Shown here: in pieces, positions 1 to 8,635 of the stretch
Layout: each line of letters starts with the position of its first letter
How positions within the stretch are numbered: position 1 is the first letter of the stretch
NCBI RefSeq assembly: GCF_900067135.1
Contig: NZ_FJUR01000001.1
Coordinates: 610,501 to 674,500 of the forward strand
Direction of reading: 5' to 3'
Source: Rhizobium sp. 9140
Lineage (GTDB): Bacteria > Pseudomonadota > Alphaproteobacteria > Rhizobiales > Rhizobiaceae
Length of the DNA: 64,000 nt
Position numbers and translations under genes: made by a program
Notes under the pieces: model-generated
Told to the model about the DNA's origin: nothing
The model's input: the letters and a program-made list of their open reading frames with translations, nothing else
Database searches by the model: none

Positions 1-2
1 AC

Positions 3-728
3 ATCGAGTTGCCGACGGACGCCGGACTGACGCGCTATGCGCCGGAAAAGCGGCCGGACGGCATTCGCAAATCGATGGGCGATCTTCGCCTGAAGATTGA
101 GGAAATGCGCGACCCGACGCTCCAGACCAAACGTACACGACGCTTTGCGCCCGCCGGCCAGAGCACGCAGATGATCGTCGGAGCCGACCAGGCAAACGAC
201 AGCGTCATTCTCGGCACCAGCGCGCGGCTTTACGGCAGCTACGGCCTGCGCCGCGTCTATTACTCCGCCTTCAGTCCCATTCCGGATGCCTCCCGCAATC
301 TGCCCCTCGTCAAGCCGCCTCTGATGCGCGAGCATCGGCTCTATCAGGCCGACTGGCTCTACCGCTTCTATGGCTTCGGCATCGACGAAATCACGCGCGA
401 CCAGCCGGATGGCATGCTCGACCTCGATCTCGATCCGAAGCTTGCCTGGGCGCTTGCCAACCGGCAGCGTTTCCCCGTGGATATCAACAAGGCGGATCGC
501 GAGATGCTTCTGCGCGTACCCGGTTTCGGCACGAAGATCGTCCGCGCCATCCTCACCGCCCGCCGGCACCGGACCTTGCGGCTGGAAGATCTCGCCCGTC
601 TAAAGGTCTCGCTGAAAAAGGTGCAGGCCTTCATCATCGCGGAGGGCTGGACCCCCTCGCGCCTCATCGACCGGCCGGACCTGCGCACGATGTTCGCACC
701 CAAGCCGGAACAGCTGGTCCTTCTCTGA
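3..728 (+). CDS. Radical SAM protein, UdgX-linked putative DNA modification/repair (5' truncated, C-terminal part)
   Basis: The reading frame is open from the left edge, so the N-terminal half with the radical-SAM cluster-binding cysteines lies outside the window. What remains is about 240 residues ending in a helix-hairpin-helix region (DINKADREMLLRVPGFG, then KIVRAI), a non-specific DNA-binding fold. The stop codon overlaps the start of the next gene (TGATG), and that gene encodes a UdgX-type uracil-DNA glycosylase homologue. This is the pairing described for the 'putative DNA modification/repair radical SAM' family, whose members occur together with a UDG-like partner. The chemistry is unknown; a role in DNA base repair or modification is inferred from the partner and the HhH. 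The family call is fairly firm; it rests on the C-terminus plus the neighbour because the catalytic half cannot be seen. Confidence 0.85.
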   Translation: MELPTDAGLTRYAPEKRPDGIRKSMGDLRLKIEEMRDPTLQTKRTRRFAPAGQSTQMIVGADQANDSVILGTSARLYGSYGLRRVYYSAFSPIPDASRNLPLVKPPLMREHRLYQADWLYRFYGFGIDEITRDQPDGMLDLDLDPKLAWALANRQRFPVDINKADREMLLRVPGFGTKIVRAILTARRHRTLRLEDLARLKVSLKKVQAFIIAEGWTPSRLIDRPDLRTMFAPKPEQLVLL

Positions 729-2287
729 TGCCGCCACCGGGCATTGAGAGGCAAACCGTCACGCTCGACGGAAAGGGCGATTTTGGCGAATGGCGGGAGG
801 CCGCACGCCGGCTTCTGGTCGCGGGAACGCTGCCGACAGAAGTGGACTGGCGCGAAAAGCACGAAACCACCGATCTGTTTGCCGCTCCTGTGCCGGCGCG
901 GCCGAACGCAGAAGGAAAACCGGAGGGACCACGTGAGATCACTGTTCCCCGCGCCTTCATGACGCTGGCCGAAACCGTGATCTGCCACTCCGATCCCGGA
1001 CGCTTCACGCTTCTTTATCGCACGCTCTGGCGCCTGCAGGCCGAGCGCAACCTGCTCGACATCGTTTCCGACGCCGACGTCGTCCGGCTCCATGCCATGG
1101 AAAAATCCCTGCGTCGCGACAGCCACAAGATGAAGGCCTTCGTGCGCTTCAAGGAGATCGGCGCCAGCACATCCACAACAAGCACATTGACGGCGGACAT
1201 CATGGAGGTGATCGCCCGTCCCGCCGCTCTGGAGGCGAGCGGCATCCCTATCGGTCGCCGGCGATTTTTCGCCTGGTTCGAGCCGGATCATTTCATCGTC
1301 GCCCGCGTTGCTCCTTTCTTCCAGCGGCGCTTCACCGACATGGACTGGATCATCGCCACGCCAAAAGGATCCGCCGCCTGGGATGGAACCACGCTGACGG
1401 TGACGTCCGAGCCGGCGGACGACCCCAAGCTGACCGATGATGCAGACACGCTGTGGCGCACCTATTACAGCAACATCTTCAATCCGGCGCGGCTGAAGGT
1501 GAAGGCGATGACGTCGGAAATGCCGAAGAAATACTGGAAGAACCTGCCCGAAGCCGACCTTATCCCCGGTCTGATCGCCGGTGCCGAGGAAAAGGTTCGG
1601 GCGATGGCGAAACAAGCGATGAAGGACCCGCCGGCCTTTCACGCGAAGGTACGCGAGGCCGCCATGCCGAAGAGCGAAGAGAACACCGCCATCCCCGGCA
1701 CGCTTGAGGCCGCGCGGGCGGAGGCGCGTAACTGCACCCGCTGTCCGCTCTCCTGCAAGGCGACGCAGACCGTATTCGGCGAAGGCCCTGACGATGCGAA
1801 ACTCATGTTCGTCGGCGAGCAGCCGGGCGATCAGGAGGATCTCGCCGGCCGGCCTTTCATCGGCCCGGCCGGCAAGATGTTCGACACGATCGCCGGCGAG
1901 GTCGATCTCGATCGCAAGACGGCCTATGTCACCAATGCGGTGAAGCATTTCAAATACGAGCCGCGCGGCAAGCGCCGCATTCACCAGAAGCCCAACATGG
2001 GCGAAATCCGTGCCTGTCGCTGGTGGCTGAAGCTCGAACTCGACCTGATCCGACCGAAACTCGTGGTCGCGATGGGCGCAACGGCGCTGACCTCCGTCAT
2101 GAACCACGCAGAGCGCCTGGCCGACTACCGCAGCCGCAAGGTCGATCTCGACGACGGGCGGGCGCTCTACACGACGGTTCACCCCTCCTACCTCCTGCGC
2201 ATCCCCGACGAGGGACGCAAGCGCGAGGAGATCGACCGTTTCCGCGAGGATCTTCAGGCCATCAAGAGCCTTAACGACACACTATAG
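728..2287 (+). CDS. DUF4130-UdgX fusion, uracil-DNA glycosylase superfamily protein
   Basis: This 519-residue protein has an N-terminal DUF4130-like region (about 1-250) and a C-terminal family-4-type uracil-DNA glycosylase fold (about 325-515). Cysteines at 336, 339 and 343 (CTRCPLSC) suit the 4Fe-4S cluster of this superfamily. The uracil-binding motif GEQPGDQEDLAGRPF starts at residue 364, and the second motif is HPSYLLR at 485. The loop KRRIHQKP with His419 is the UdgX hallmark; in characterised UdgX proteins that His forms a covalent bond to the uracil-derived abasic site, so the protein traps rather than frees DNA. The start ATG overlaps the stop of the radical-SAM gene by one base, implying translational coupling. 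An 8-bp hairpin follows the stop. UdgX identity is seen directly in the motif; the function of DUF4130 is not known. Confidence 0.93.
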   Translation: MPPPGIERQTVTLDGKGDFGEWREAARRLLVAGTLPTEVDWREKHETTDLFAAPVPARPNAEGKPEGPREITVPRAFMTLAETVICHSDPGRFTLLYRTLWRLQAERNLLDIVSDADVVRLHAMEKSLRRDSHKMKAFVRFKEIGASTSTTSTLTADIMEVIARPAALEASGIPIGRRRFFAWFEPDHFIVARVAPFFQRRFTDMDWIIATPKGSAAWDGTTLTVTSEPADDPKLTDDADTLWRTYYSNIFNPARLKVKAMTSEMPKKYWKNLPEADLIPGLIAGAEEKVRAMAKQAMKDPPAFHAKVREAAMPKSEENTAIPGTLEAARAEARNCTRCPLSCKATQTVFGEGPDDAKLMFVGEQPGDQEDLAGRPFIGPAGKMFDTIAGEVDLDRKTAYVTNAVKHFKYEPRGKRRIHQKPNMGEIRACRWWLKLELDLIRPKLVVAMGATALTSVMNHAERLADYRSRKVDLDDGRALYTTVHPSYLLRIPDEGRKREEIDRFREDLQAIKSLNDTL

Positions 2288-2288
2288 A

Positions 2289-2309
2289 GCCGGCTATGCG
2301 GTAGCCGGC
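2289..2309. terminator. Hairpin between convergent genes
   Basis: A perfect 8-bp inverted repeat (GCCGGCTA / TAGCCGGC, 5-base loop) fills the short gap between the convergent UdgX and M24 peptidase genes. There is no T-run on either side, so terminator function is inferred from position only. Confidence 0.4.
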
Positions 2310-2310
2310 G

Positions 2311-3555
2311 TCAGACAGAAACCAATTCCCATGGCAGGCTGTTCATCACCTCATGGCCATCCGGCGTGATCAGCAGCTGGTTCTCGATGATCATCCCGCC
2401 GACGCCATCGATATACCAGGGCGTCTCGAAGGCGACGACCATGCTGGGCTCCAGCACGACGCTGCTGGTGGCGGAAAAGAACGGCCATTCCTCGCTGCCA
2501 AGCCCGGCACCGAGACCATGGCCGAAATGGCCGCGGCTGAAACCCGGAAAGCCCGCTTTCGCCATGGCAGCTGTCGCTGCCGCATGCACCGCCCGCATCT
2601 CGACACCGGGGCGGATATGCGAGAGACCGGCTTCGAATGCCTGAGACAGCGCATCGAACAGCCGGTTCTGGACTTCCGAGGGCTTGCCGCAGACGAAGCT
2701 CCGGCCGGTATCCGACGTATAGTTTTGGACAAGACAACCGACATCGACCTTGATCAGGGAGCCCACCTCGACCACCCCACCCCGCGACCAGGGATTGGCA
2801 CCGACGGACACATATTCCCACCGGCCCGTGAGATTGCGGATATCCCGCTCCCGCGCAGCAGCCTGCACCGCCGAAATCCAGACCTCAGCCAGCCCATCGC
2901 GCGTCTGCCCCGGGGTGATCGCGGCAGCCAGTGCACCGATCCCGATCTCGGCGAGCGTGACGGCCGTTCGCAGATGGGCGATCTCCTGCGCCGACTTCAC
3001 CATTTTCAGCCGGCGAAGCACGTCGCTGCCATCGACCAGCCGGCAACCGGGCAGGGCCGCCGACAATGCGGCGAAATCCGAAACCGAAAGGCTGTCGAGC
3101 TCGACGCCGACGCGGGCGCTGCTAAGCTTACGAGCCGCCAAGAGATCGCCGGCGAGGCGAAACCCGAGTGCGGCGTCGAACGTCTCCGGCCGTGCGAAGC
3201 CGGCCGGGCGGCCCGAGCCTGCCCACGCGGCGGCAATAAGATCGGGCAGAGGCTGGGACGGATCCTGTGGCCGCACATCCGCCGTTTCCACCCAGAGCGG
3301 ATGGATGCGGATATCGGTCACGTCGCTCGTTGCGCGAAAACTTTCTTCGAAGAGATCGCTGACCACGGCGCAGATGGGGACGCCCGGATCGGCGGGAACG
3401 AGGGCCGCAACGGCGCCGGCCCGCCGCCACATCGTGCCGACACCGGGGCTTGCACCCGTCGCATAGGTAAAGCATTCCGGCGTGAGCAGCAGCAGCGCAT
3501 CGAGGCCGGCCGCGGCCATCAGCCGTGCCGCCCGGTCCCTGTCGAGATACGCCAT
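2311..3555 (-). CDS. M24 family metallopeptidase (Xaa-Pro peptidase/creatinase fold)
   Basis: The 414-residue protein has an N-terminal creatinase-type domain (about 1-165) and a C-terminal pita-bread domain. All five metal ligands expected of M24 enzymes can be read: Asp271 (KVDVGC), Asp282 (TSDTGRSF), His346 (GHFGHGLG), Glu377 (VAFETPW) and Glu391 (GMIIENQ), so it should be an active dinuclear metallohydrolase. Family members cleave X-Pro dipeptides or, in some catabolic operons, amidino or N-acyl compounds; the substrate cannot be told from sequence. The start at 3555 is preferred over an ATG 12 bases upstream because GGAG lies six bases before it. It follows the succinate-semialdehyde dehydrogenase gene after about 40 bases on the same strand and is probably co-transcribed. 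Confidence 0.88.
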   Translation of the reverse strand: MAYLDRDRAARLMAAAGLDALLLLTPECFTYATGASPGVGTMWRRAGAVAALVPADPGVPICAVVSDLFEESFRATSDVTDIRIHPLWVETADVRPQDPSQPLPDLIAAAWAGSGRPAGFARPETFDAALGFRLAGDLLAARKLSSARVGVELDSLSVSDFAALSAALPGCRLVDGSDVLRRLKMVKSAQEIAHLRTAVTLAEIGIGALAAAITPGQTRDGLAEVWISAVQAAARERDIRNLTGRWEYVSVGANPWSRGGVVEVGSLIKVDVGCLVQNYTSDTGRSFVCGKPSEVQNRLFDALSQAFEAGLSHIRPGVEMRAVHAAATAAMAKAGFPGFSRGHFGHGLGAGLGSEEWPFFSATSSVVLEPSMVVAFETPWYIDGVGGMIIENQLLITPDGHEVMNSLPWELVSV

Positions 3556-3595
3556 ATCGGTCTCCATTCGCCCGGGCTTCGTTGCAGTCTATGCG

Positions 3596-5047
3596 CTAGA
3601 TATTGCCCATGCAGAGATATTTCATGTCGAGGTAATCCTCCATGCCGTGCCGCGACCCTTCGCGGCCGATCCCCGACTGTTTCAGCCCGCCGAACGGCGC
3701 GGCCTCGGACGACATGCGGCCGGTATTGATGCCGATCATGCCGTAGTCCAGCGCCTCGGCCACCCGCCAGACTTTCCGCAGCTCGGTGGCGTAGAAATAG
3801 GCCGCAAGGCCGTAGATCGTGTCATTTGCCTGATGGATGACGTCCTCGACGGTCTCGAACCTTATGACCGGCGCAACCGGGCCAAACGTCTCGTCGCAGG
3901 CGACCAGCATGCCGTGATCCACATGGGTCAACACCGTCGGCGCGAAGAAGGTTCCGGTCTCGCCAACCCGACCGCCGCCGCAGAGCACCTGCGCGCCCCT
4001 GAGAACGGCATCCTCGACATGATGCGCCACTTTGCACAACGCCGCCTCGTCGATCAGCGGGCCTACCGAAACCGAGGGCTCGAAGCCATCCCCGACGCGC
4101 AGGTCGGCGACATGGGCCGCGAGCTTTTCGGCAAAGGTGTCGTAGACTGCGGACTGGACATAGATGCGGTTGGCCGAGGTGCAGGTCTGCCCGGCATTGC
4201 GGAATTTCGCCTGCACGGCGCCATCCACCGCGGCATCGATATCCGCATCGTCGAAGACGATGAACGGCGCGCTTCCACCAAGTTCAAGGCTCACCTTCTT
4301 GATCTGGTCGGCGCATTGCCGCATCAAAAGCCGCCCGACTTCGGTGGAGCCGGTGAAGCTGATCTTGCGCACCTTCGGATGTGTGCAGAGCTCATAGCCA
4401 ACCGCCTGCCCCTCGCTGGCAAGGACGAGCTGGAACACGCCATCGGGAAAGCCGGCATCGAGCGCCAGCCGATGCAGCGCGACGGCCACCAGCGGCGTCT
4501 GTTCGGCCGGCTTCAGGATGACGGGGCATCCCACGGCCAGCGCCGGCGCGACCTTTCGCGCCACCATGGAGGCCGGAAAATTCCACGGCGTGATCGTGCC
4601 GACAATGCCGACCGGCTGCTTGATGACGAACATCCGCCGGTCCGTAGAGGGTGCTGGAAACGTCTCGCCATAGACGCGCTTTGCCTCCTCGGCATACCAT
4701 TCGATATAGGCTGCGGCATGCTGCACCTCCGAGCGCGCCTCGCTCAGCGGCTTGCCCATTTCGGCGGTCAGGATAGCGGCGAGATCGTCGATATGCGCGA
4801 GAACGAGATCGTGCCAGCGCCGCATGCGCTGACTGCGGTCCTTGGCGGGCAGCCCCGCCCAGGCCGGCTGTACCAGCGCCGCCCGCTCGATCGCCGCACG
4901 TGTTTCCGGCACGCCCATATCCGGCAGGGTCGCCAGCAGAACGCCGGAAGAGGGATTGCGAACCTCGAACGTCGCACCCGTTACCTCGGCCTCGGCAAGG
5001 ATCCGCGGATCCTGGAGATGACGGGTAAGGTCCGATGTGACACGCAT
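3596..5047 (-). CDS. gabD: NAD(P)-dependent succinate-semialdehyde dehydrogenase family protein
   Basis: A 483-residue aldehyde dehydrogenase. The cofactor-binding motif TPWNFPAS lies near 163-170, the general base is Glu255 (LELGGSAPF) and the catalytic Cys is 289 (FRNAGQTCTSANR). FRNAGQTC with a following S-A-N-R is typical of the GabD/SSADH subgroup, which oxidises succinate semialdehyde to succinate in 4-aminobutyrate degradation. The start at 5047 has GGGAG upstream and matches usual family length; an in-frame ATG at 5095 would add 16 unlikely residues. No aminotransferase (gabT) lies nearby, and the downstream neighbour is an M24 peptidase, so the physiological semialdehyde could differ. 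Confidence 0.87.
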   Translation of the reverse strand: MRVTSDLTRHLQDPRILAEAEVTGATFEVRNPSSGVLLATLPDMGVPETRAAIERAALVQPAWAGLPAKDRSQRMRRWHDLVLAHIDDLAAILTAEMGKPLSEARSEVQHAAAYIEWYAEEAKRVYGETFPAPSTDRRMFVIKQPVGIVGTITPWNFPASMVARKVAPALAVGCPVILKPAEQTPLVAVALHRLALDAGFPDGVFQLVLASEGQAVGYELCTHPKVRKISFTGSTEVGRLLMRQCADQIKKVSLELGGSAPFIVFDDADIDAAVDGAVQAKFRNAGQTCTSANRIYVQSAVYDTFAEKLAAHVADLRVGDGFEPSVSVGPLIDEAALCKVAHHVEDAVLRGAQVLCGGGRVGETGTFFAPTVLTHVDHGMLVACDETFGPVAPVIRFETVEDVIHQANDTIYGLAAYFYATELRKVWRVAEALDYGMIGINTGRMSSEAAPFGGLKQSGIGREGSRHGMEDYLDMKYLCMGNI

Positions 5048-5216
5048 GGCAGGCTCCCGGGTCGAGGCATTTCCCCGTCGCGTCAGGCGTTCCAATGCTG
5101 CGGGAAGAAGGCTCTGGACATTGCCGCGATTGCCCCGACATGACCAATGAAATCCGCTGATCGGATGACCACGCTCGCGAATGAAAAGGGCGAATGATCG
5201 AATGTGCGAACGATCG

Positions 5217-6629
5217 TCAGGCGTCGATGGCTACAGCGGGAAACACCACCCGCGCCCTCAGGCCGCAGCCGATCCCGCGCTCATCCATCACCGCCGGCCC
5301 GAGCGAGAGACACCCCTCGAAGCGAACCGCGATCTCCTCGACGATCGGCAGCCCGAGCCCGAGGCCCGGCGCCTCGCTCTCGCCGCGGGCGAAGCGCTGG
5401 CGCACGGCGGACAATCTTTCCGGCGGAATTCCCGGTCCGTTGTCCTCCACATCGAGCCGGACGAGGCCCGGATCGCACCCGACTCTCACCGTCACCTCGG
5501 CACCCTGTCCGGCATAGGCGAGGGCGTTTTCCACGAGATTGCGCAGGAGTTCGCCGATCAGCAGCGGTTCCGCGGCGATGAAGGCCGTTCCCTTGCCTTC
5601 GAAGCCGAGATCGATACCGGCATCGGCCGCGCGGGGCACGTATTCCGCGGTGATCTCCCGCGCGGCCATCGTCAGGTCCATCGGTGCGGGTGCCGTGGGA
5701 GATCCCGATCCCGTCGCATCGATCTTTGCCAGAAGTAGCAACTGCGCAAGAATCCGTTCCGCATGACCGACGGCCTCGTCGCTGCGGGCGATGAACGTCT
5801 TGATGTCCTCCGGCTTTTCGGACCGGGCCGCGAGCGCGAGCTGCGTACGCACCACAGCAAGCGGCGTCCGCAACTGGTGGCCCGCATTTCCGGAGAAATG
5901 CCGCATGGCATCGAGCGCCGATTGCAGCCGCACCATGAAGGAATTGACCGTCTCGACCAGCCCCTCCACCTCGCGCGGCACGGATTGCCGGATCGGGCGT
6001 AGATCGTCCGGACTGCGCTCTGCAATGGCGTCACCCAGCCGGTAGAGCGGACGGAGCGATAATGTGACGGCGATCCAGACGATGGCGGCCGCCCCGAAGA
6101 TCAGGAGGAACAGGCGCAGTGCCGAGCGAAACAGCAGCGCTCGGGCCAACTGCTGCCTCGCCACCGTGGTTTCCGCCACCGTCACGACGAAGGGTAAGGA
6201 ATTGATCCCCGTCGACGCCGAGCGTTCCAGCGCGGCAATGCGGATCGGCTCGCCGCGATAGTCCGAATCGAGATAGACGGCCTGCCGCCCCTGCATTTCG
6301 GCAATGCCCGGCAGCGTCCGGTAACCGGTGATGAAGTGGCCGGGCGGCCCGTCGACCCGGTAGAACACCCGGTCCTGCGCTGCCGAGGTCAGCATTTCCA
6401 GCGCGACATAGGGCATGTCGACCTCCAGCGTGCCGTCCTCGGCAACGACCACACGGTCGGCAATCGCCAGTGCCGATCCCGCCAGCACGCGATCGGACAC
6501 GCTGTTGGCCGTTTTCACCGCCTCGCGATACGTGTCGCCGAGCGCGATGATGCCGATCACAGCGGTGGCCGCCAGCAGCCACGCCAGAAGCCGCCTGCGC
6601 AGCGAATGCGCCGCCCGTACGCCGCTCAT
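5217..6629 (-). CDS. tctE: Sensor histidine kinase, TctE type
   Basis: A 470-residue inner-membrane sensor. A first transmembrane helix lies at about 10-32 (LLAWLLAATAVIGIIAL). A periplasmic domain of about 130 residues of the 2CSK_N/TctE kind follows, then a second membrane helix (ALRLFLLIFGAAAIVWIAV), a linker, a HisKA domain with phospho-acceptor His251 (GHQLRTPLAVV), and a HATPase domain with DNGPGIPPERL and a glycine-rich GLGLGLPIVEEI. The start ATG overlaps the stop of the response-regulator gene by four bases (ATGA at 6626-6629), so the two are translationally coupled. The homologous TctE of enteric bacteria senses tricarboxylates and controls tctCBA; tctCBA lies 2.2 kb away here, which supports the same role. 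The actual ligand is inferred. Confidence 0.88.
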   Translation of the reverse strand: MSGVRAAHSLRRRLLAWLLAATAVIGIIALGDTYREAVKTANSVSDRVLAGSALAIADRVVVAEDGTLEVDMPYVALEMLTSAAQDRVFYRVDGPPGHFITGYRTLPGIAEMQGRQAVYLDSDYRGEPIRIAALERSASTGINSLPFVVTVAETTVARQQLARALLFRSALRLFLLIFGAAAIVWIAVTLSLRPLYRLGDAIAERSPDDLRPIRQSVPREVEGLVETVNSFMVRLQSALDAMRHFSGNAGHQLRTPLAVVRTQLALAARSEKPEDIKTFIARSDEAVGHAERILAQLLLLAKIDATGSGSPTAPAPMDLTMAAREITAEYVPRAADAGIDLGFEGKGTAFIAAEPLLIGELLRNLVENALAYAGQGAEVTVRVGCDPGLVRLDVEDNGPGIPPERLSAVRQRFARGESEAPGLGLGLPIVEEIAVRFEGCLSLGPAVMDERGIGCGLRARVVFPAVAIDA

Positions 6630-7324
6630 GCCATGTCCGGAGCAGGGTCGGCCGGCGCCGGCGCCTTGTCGAGATAATAACCGATGCCGCGCGCCGTGCG
6701 CACCGTTAGCCCATAGGGTAACAGGCGCTTGCGCAGGCGGCTGACATATTGCTCGATGGCATTGGGGCTGAGGTCGTCGTCGAAGGCCGTCAACGACTGC
6801 ATGATGGCGTCCTTCGCCACCACCTTCCCGGCCCGCATGAACAGGATTTCCAGAAGCCCCGTCTCCCGCAGGGGAATGTCGATGGGGATGCCGTCGGACG
6901 AAAAGGTCCGCGAGGTCAGATCCAGCGAAACCGCGCCGAAGGTGACCATGGACGAGCGCAGGCCCGCCTGCCGGCGCAGAAGAACACGCACGCGCGCCTC
7001 GAACTCGCCGATGTCGAAGGGCTTGATCATATAGTCGTCGGCCCCGAGATCGAGCCCGCGCACCTTTTCCTCCGCACTCCCCCGCGCGGTCAGGATCAGC
7101 ACGGCCGACCGGTTCTGCCGCGCCCGCATGGAGCGCAGCACGTCGAGCCCGTCCATCTCGGGCAGGGTCAGATCGAGGATCACGAGGTCGAACCGCTCGG
7201 TTGCCGCCGCCGCATCGGCCGAAGCACCGTCGCGCACCACGTCCACGGCATAGCCGCTGCCGCGCAGGATGGCGGCAAGCCCTTCCGACAGGACCTTGTT
7301 GTCTTCGACCAGAAGAATTCTCAA
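6626..7324 (-). CDS. tctD: OmpR-family response regulator, TctD type
   Basis: A 232-residue regulator with a receiver domain (acidic Glu7-Asp8, phospho-acceptor Asp51 in LVILDLTLPEMDG, Thr79, Lys101) and a C-terminal winged-helix domain (about 130-220, ending RTARGIGYYL). The start is taken as TTG at 7324: it yields the canonical MRILLVEDN opening and has GAGGAG about ten bases upstream, while no ATG or GTG fits. It is coupled to the downstream kinase gene. OmpR-family regulators bind 11-bp-spaced direct repeats; such a repeat lies upstream of tctC at 8614-8635 and is the obvious candidate target. Confidence 0.9.
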   Translation of the reverse strand: MRILLVEDNKVLSEGLAAILRGSGYAVDVVRDGASADAAAATERFDLVILDLTLPEMDGLDVLRSMRARQNRSAVLILTARGSAEEKVRGLDLGADDYMIKPFDIGEFEARVRVLLRRQAGLRSSMVTFGAVSLDLTSRTFSSDGIPIDIPLRETGLLEILFMRAGKVVAKDAIMQSLTAFDDDLSPNAIEQYVSRLRKRLLPYGLTVRTARGIGYYLDKAPAPADPAPDMA

Positions 7325-7466
7325 AACGTGGCGGCTCCTCGACCGGGGCGATCCTAGAATAACTCCCGGTACGGACAAAACGATTTTCGACCATCGATTT
7401 GGAATTGCAGAGGAAGCCGGCTTGGCCACGCTTGTGCGAAGGCCACCGCTGGCGCACACTCCGCCG
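7325..7466. promoter_or_regulatory. Divergent intergenic region tctDE / binding-protein gene
   Basis: About 140 bases separate the diverging response-regulator and periplasmic binding protein genes. The region must hold both promoters, but I see no convincing -35/-10 pair. AGAGGAAG at 7410-7417 sits seven bases before an in-frame TTG (7422) and may be the real ribosome-binding site of the binding-protein gene. Confidence 0.4.
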
Positions 7467-8537
7467 ATGTTTCGCCTCGCCGCAGCCCTTCTCCTGTCTC
7501 TCGCCGGTCCAATCGCTGCTGTTGGCGCGCCCGATTTTTTTCCCGCACGATCCGGTAGGGCGGATGCGCCGGTGCTCAATGTCTATTCTTCGCTGGACGA
7601 TCCCCTGGCGCAGCCGCTGATCAACGGGTTTCAGGCCGCCAATCCCGACATTGCCGTTCGCCATGAAAACATGCTGACCGGCGAGATCTACGACCGGATC
7701 GTCCGGGAGACGGATGCCGGGCAGAAGACGGCGGACTTCGCCTTTTCCTCGGCGATGGATTTGCAGGTTAAGCTGACCAATGACGGCTATGCCCAGCCGA
7801 GCGAGCTGCCCCTCACCCGCTCCTGGCCGGCCTGGGCCAAGTGGCGCAACACCGCCTATGCCCTGACCTTCGAGCCGGCCGTCTTCGTCTACCATAAGCC
7901 GAGCTTCGCCGGCACCGAGCCGCCCTCCACCCGTGCGGAGTTCGTGCGTTTCCTGCGCGAAGCGGGCGCTAAAGCCCAAGGCCGTATCGGCACCTACGAT
8001 ATCGAGCGTTCGGGCGTCGGCTTCCTGTTCATGGCGCGCGATCAGGAGCAGTTCGGTGACATCTGGTCGGTGATCCGCGCCATGGGCGAGGCCGGGGTCA
8101 AGCTCTATGCGACGAGCTCCGATATTCTGGAGCGGGTCGCCGATGGCCGCTTCCTGCTCGGCTACAACATCGTCGGCTCCTATGCGGCCGACTGGGCCGA
8201 ACATCATCCCGATCTCGGCATCATCCTGCCGACCGACTATACCGTGGTCATCTCCCGGATCGGCCTCGTGCCGGAGGCCGCCGCTGCACCGGAACTTGGA
8301 CGGCGCTATCTCGAATTCTTCATGTCCGCCGAGGGTCAGTCGATCATGGCGCGCGAGCTTCATATCGCCGCCGTCAATCCGGACGTGGCCGGCGACAATA
8401 CTGCGAGTACGTTGCAGGACATTCTGGGCGCGCAGCTGCGTCCCGTTCCGGTCAGCCCGGGCTTGATGGTCTATCTCGATCAGGTAAAGCGCGCACGTCT
8501 CATCGCCCGCTGGAGGGACGTGCTAGGCCTTCCCTGA
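7467..8537 (+). CDS. ABC-type extracellular solute-binding protein (orphan, next to TctDE)
   Basis: A 356-residue periplasmic protein of the iron(III)-type solute-binding family 1. An N-terminal signal peptide (MFRLAAALLLSLAGPIAAVGA) is followed by VLNVYSSLDDPLAQPL, the usual first strand of this fold. No ABC permease or ATPase gene is adjacent. It stands divergently beside a TctE-type sensor kinase and just upstream of tctCBA, so it may serve as a ligand-presenting accessory to the sensor rather than as part of a transporter; this is inference. ATG 7467 is used because it starts the compact signal peptide. TTG 7422, with a good Shine-Dalgarno, would extend it by 15 residues and is a real alternative. 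Confidence 0.8.
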   Translation: MFRLAAALLLSLAGPIAAVGAPDFFPARSGRADAPVLNVYSSLDDPLAQPLINGFQAANPDIAVRHENMLTGEIYDRIVRETDAGQKTADFAFSSAMDLQVKLTNDGYAQPSELPLTRSWPAWAKWRNTAYALTFEPAVFVYHKPSFAGTEPPSTRAEFVRFLREAGAKAQGRIGTYDIERSGVGFLFMARDQEQFGDIWSVIRAMGEAGVKLYATSSDILERVADGRFLLGYNIVGSYAADWAEHHPDLGIILPTDYTVVISRIGLVPEAAAAPELGRRYLEFFMSAEGQSIMARELHIAAVNPDVAGDNTASTLQDILGAQLRPVPVSPGLMVYLDQVKRARLIARWRDVLGLP

Positions 8538-8613
8538 GCCTTGATCCGCTGACAGAGACCAAAGCTCCCGCAAAATCAGGCACGATTGGCCCGAGTTATG
8601 CACGGGATGCAGG

Positions 8614-8635
8614 GATGTCAGGTTGATGTCAGCTT
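8614..8635 (+). promoter_or_regulatory. 11-bp tandem direct repeat upstream of tctC (candidate OmpR-family site)
   Basis: GATGTCAGGTT is followed immediately by GATGTCAGCTT, ten of eleven bases identical with an exact 11-base period, about 180 bases before the tctC start. Eleven-base direct repeats are the binding pattern of OmpR/PhoB-type regulators, and an OmpR-type regulator (TctD) is encoded 1.3 kb away. On the opposite strand it reads CTGACAT-N4-CTGACAT, one base per half away from a Pho box half-site, so PhoB is a competing reading. Confidence 0.55.

Noticed and set aside
368..2182. 604-codon minus-strand frame opposite the UdgX gene
   Set aside because: Shadow of the plus-strand gene; low-complexity composition and no ribosome-binding site.
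6630..8363. Minus-strand upstream extension of the tctE frame
   Set aside because: The kinase start at 6629 overlaps the tctD stop and starts the first membrane helix. The extension runs across tctD and antisense to the binding-protein gene.
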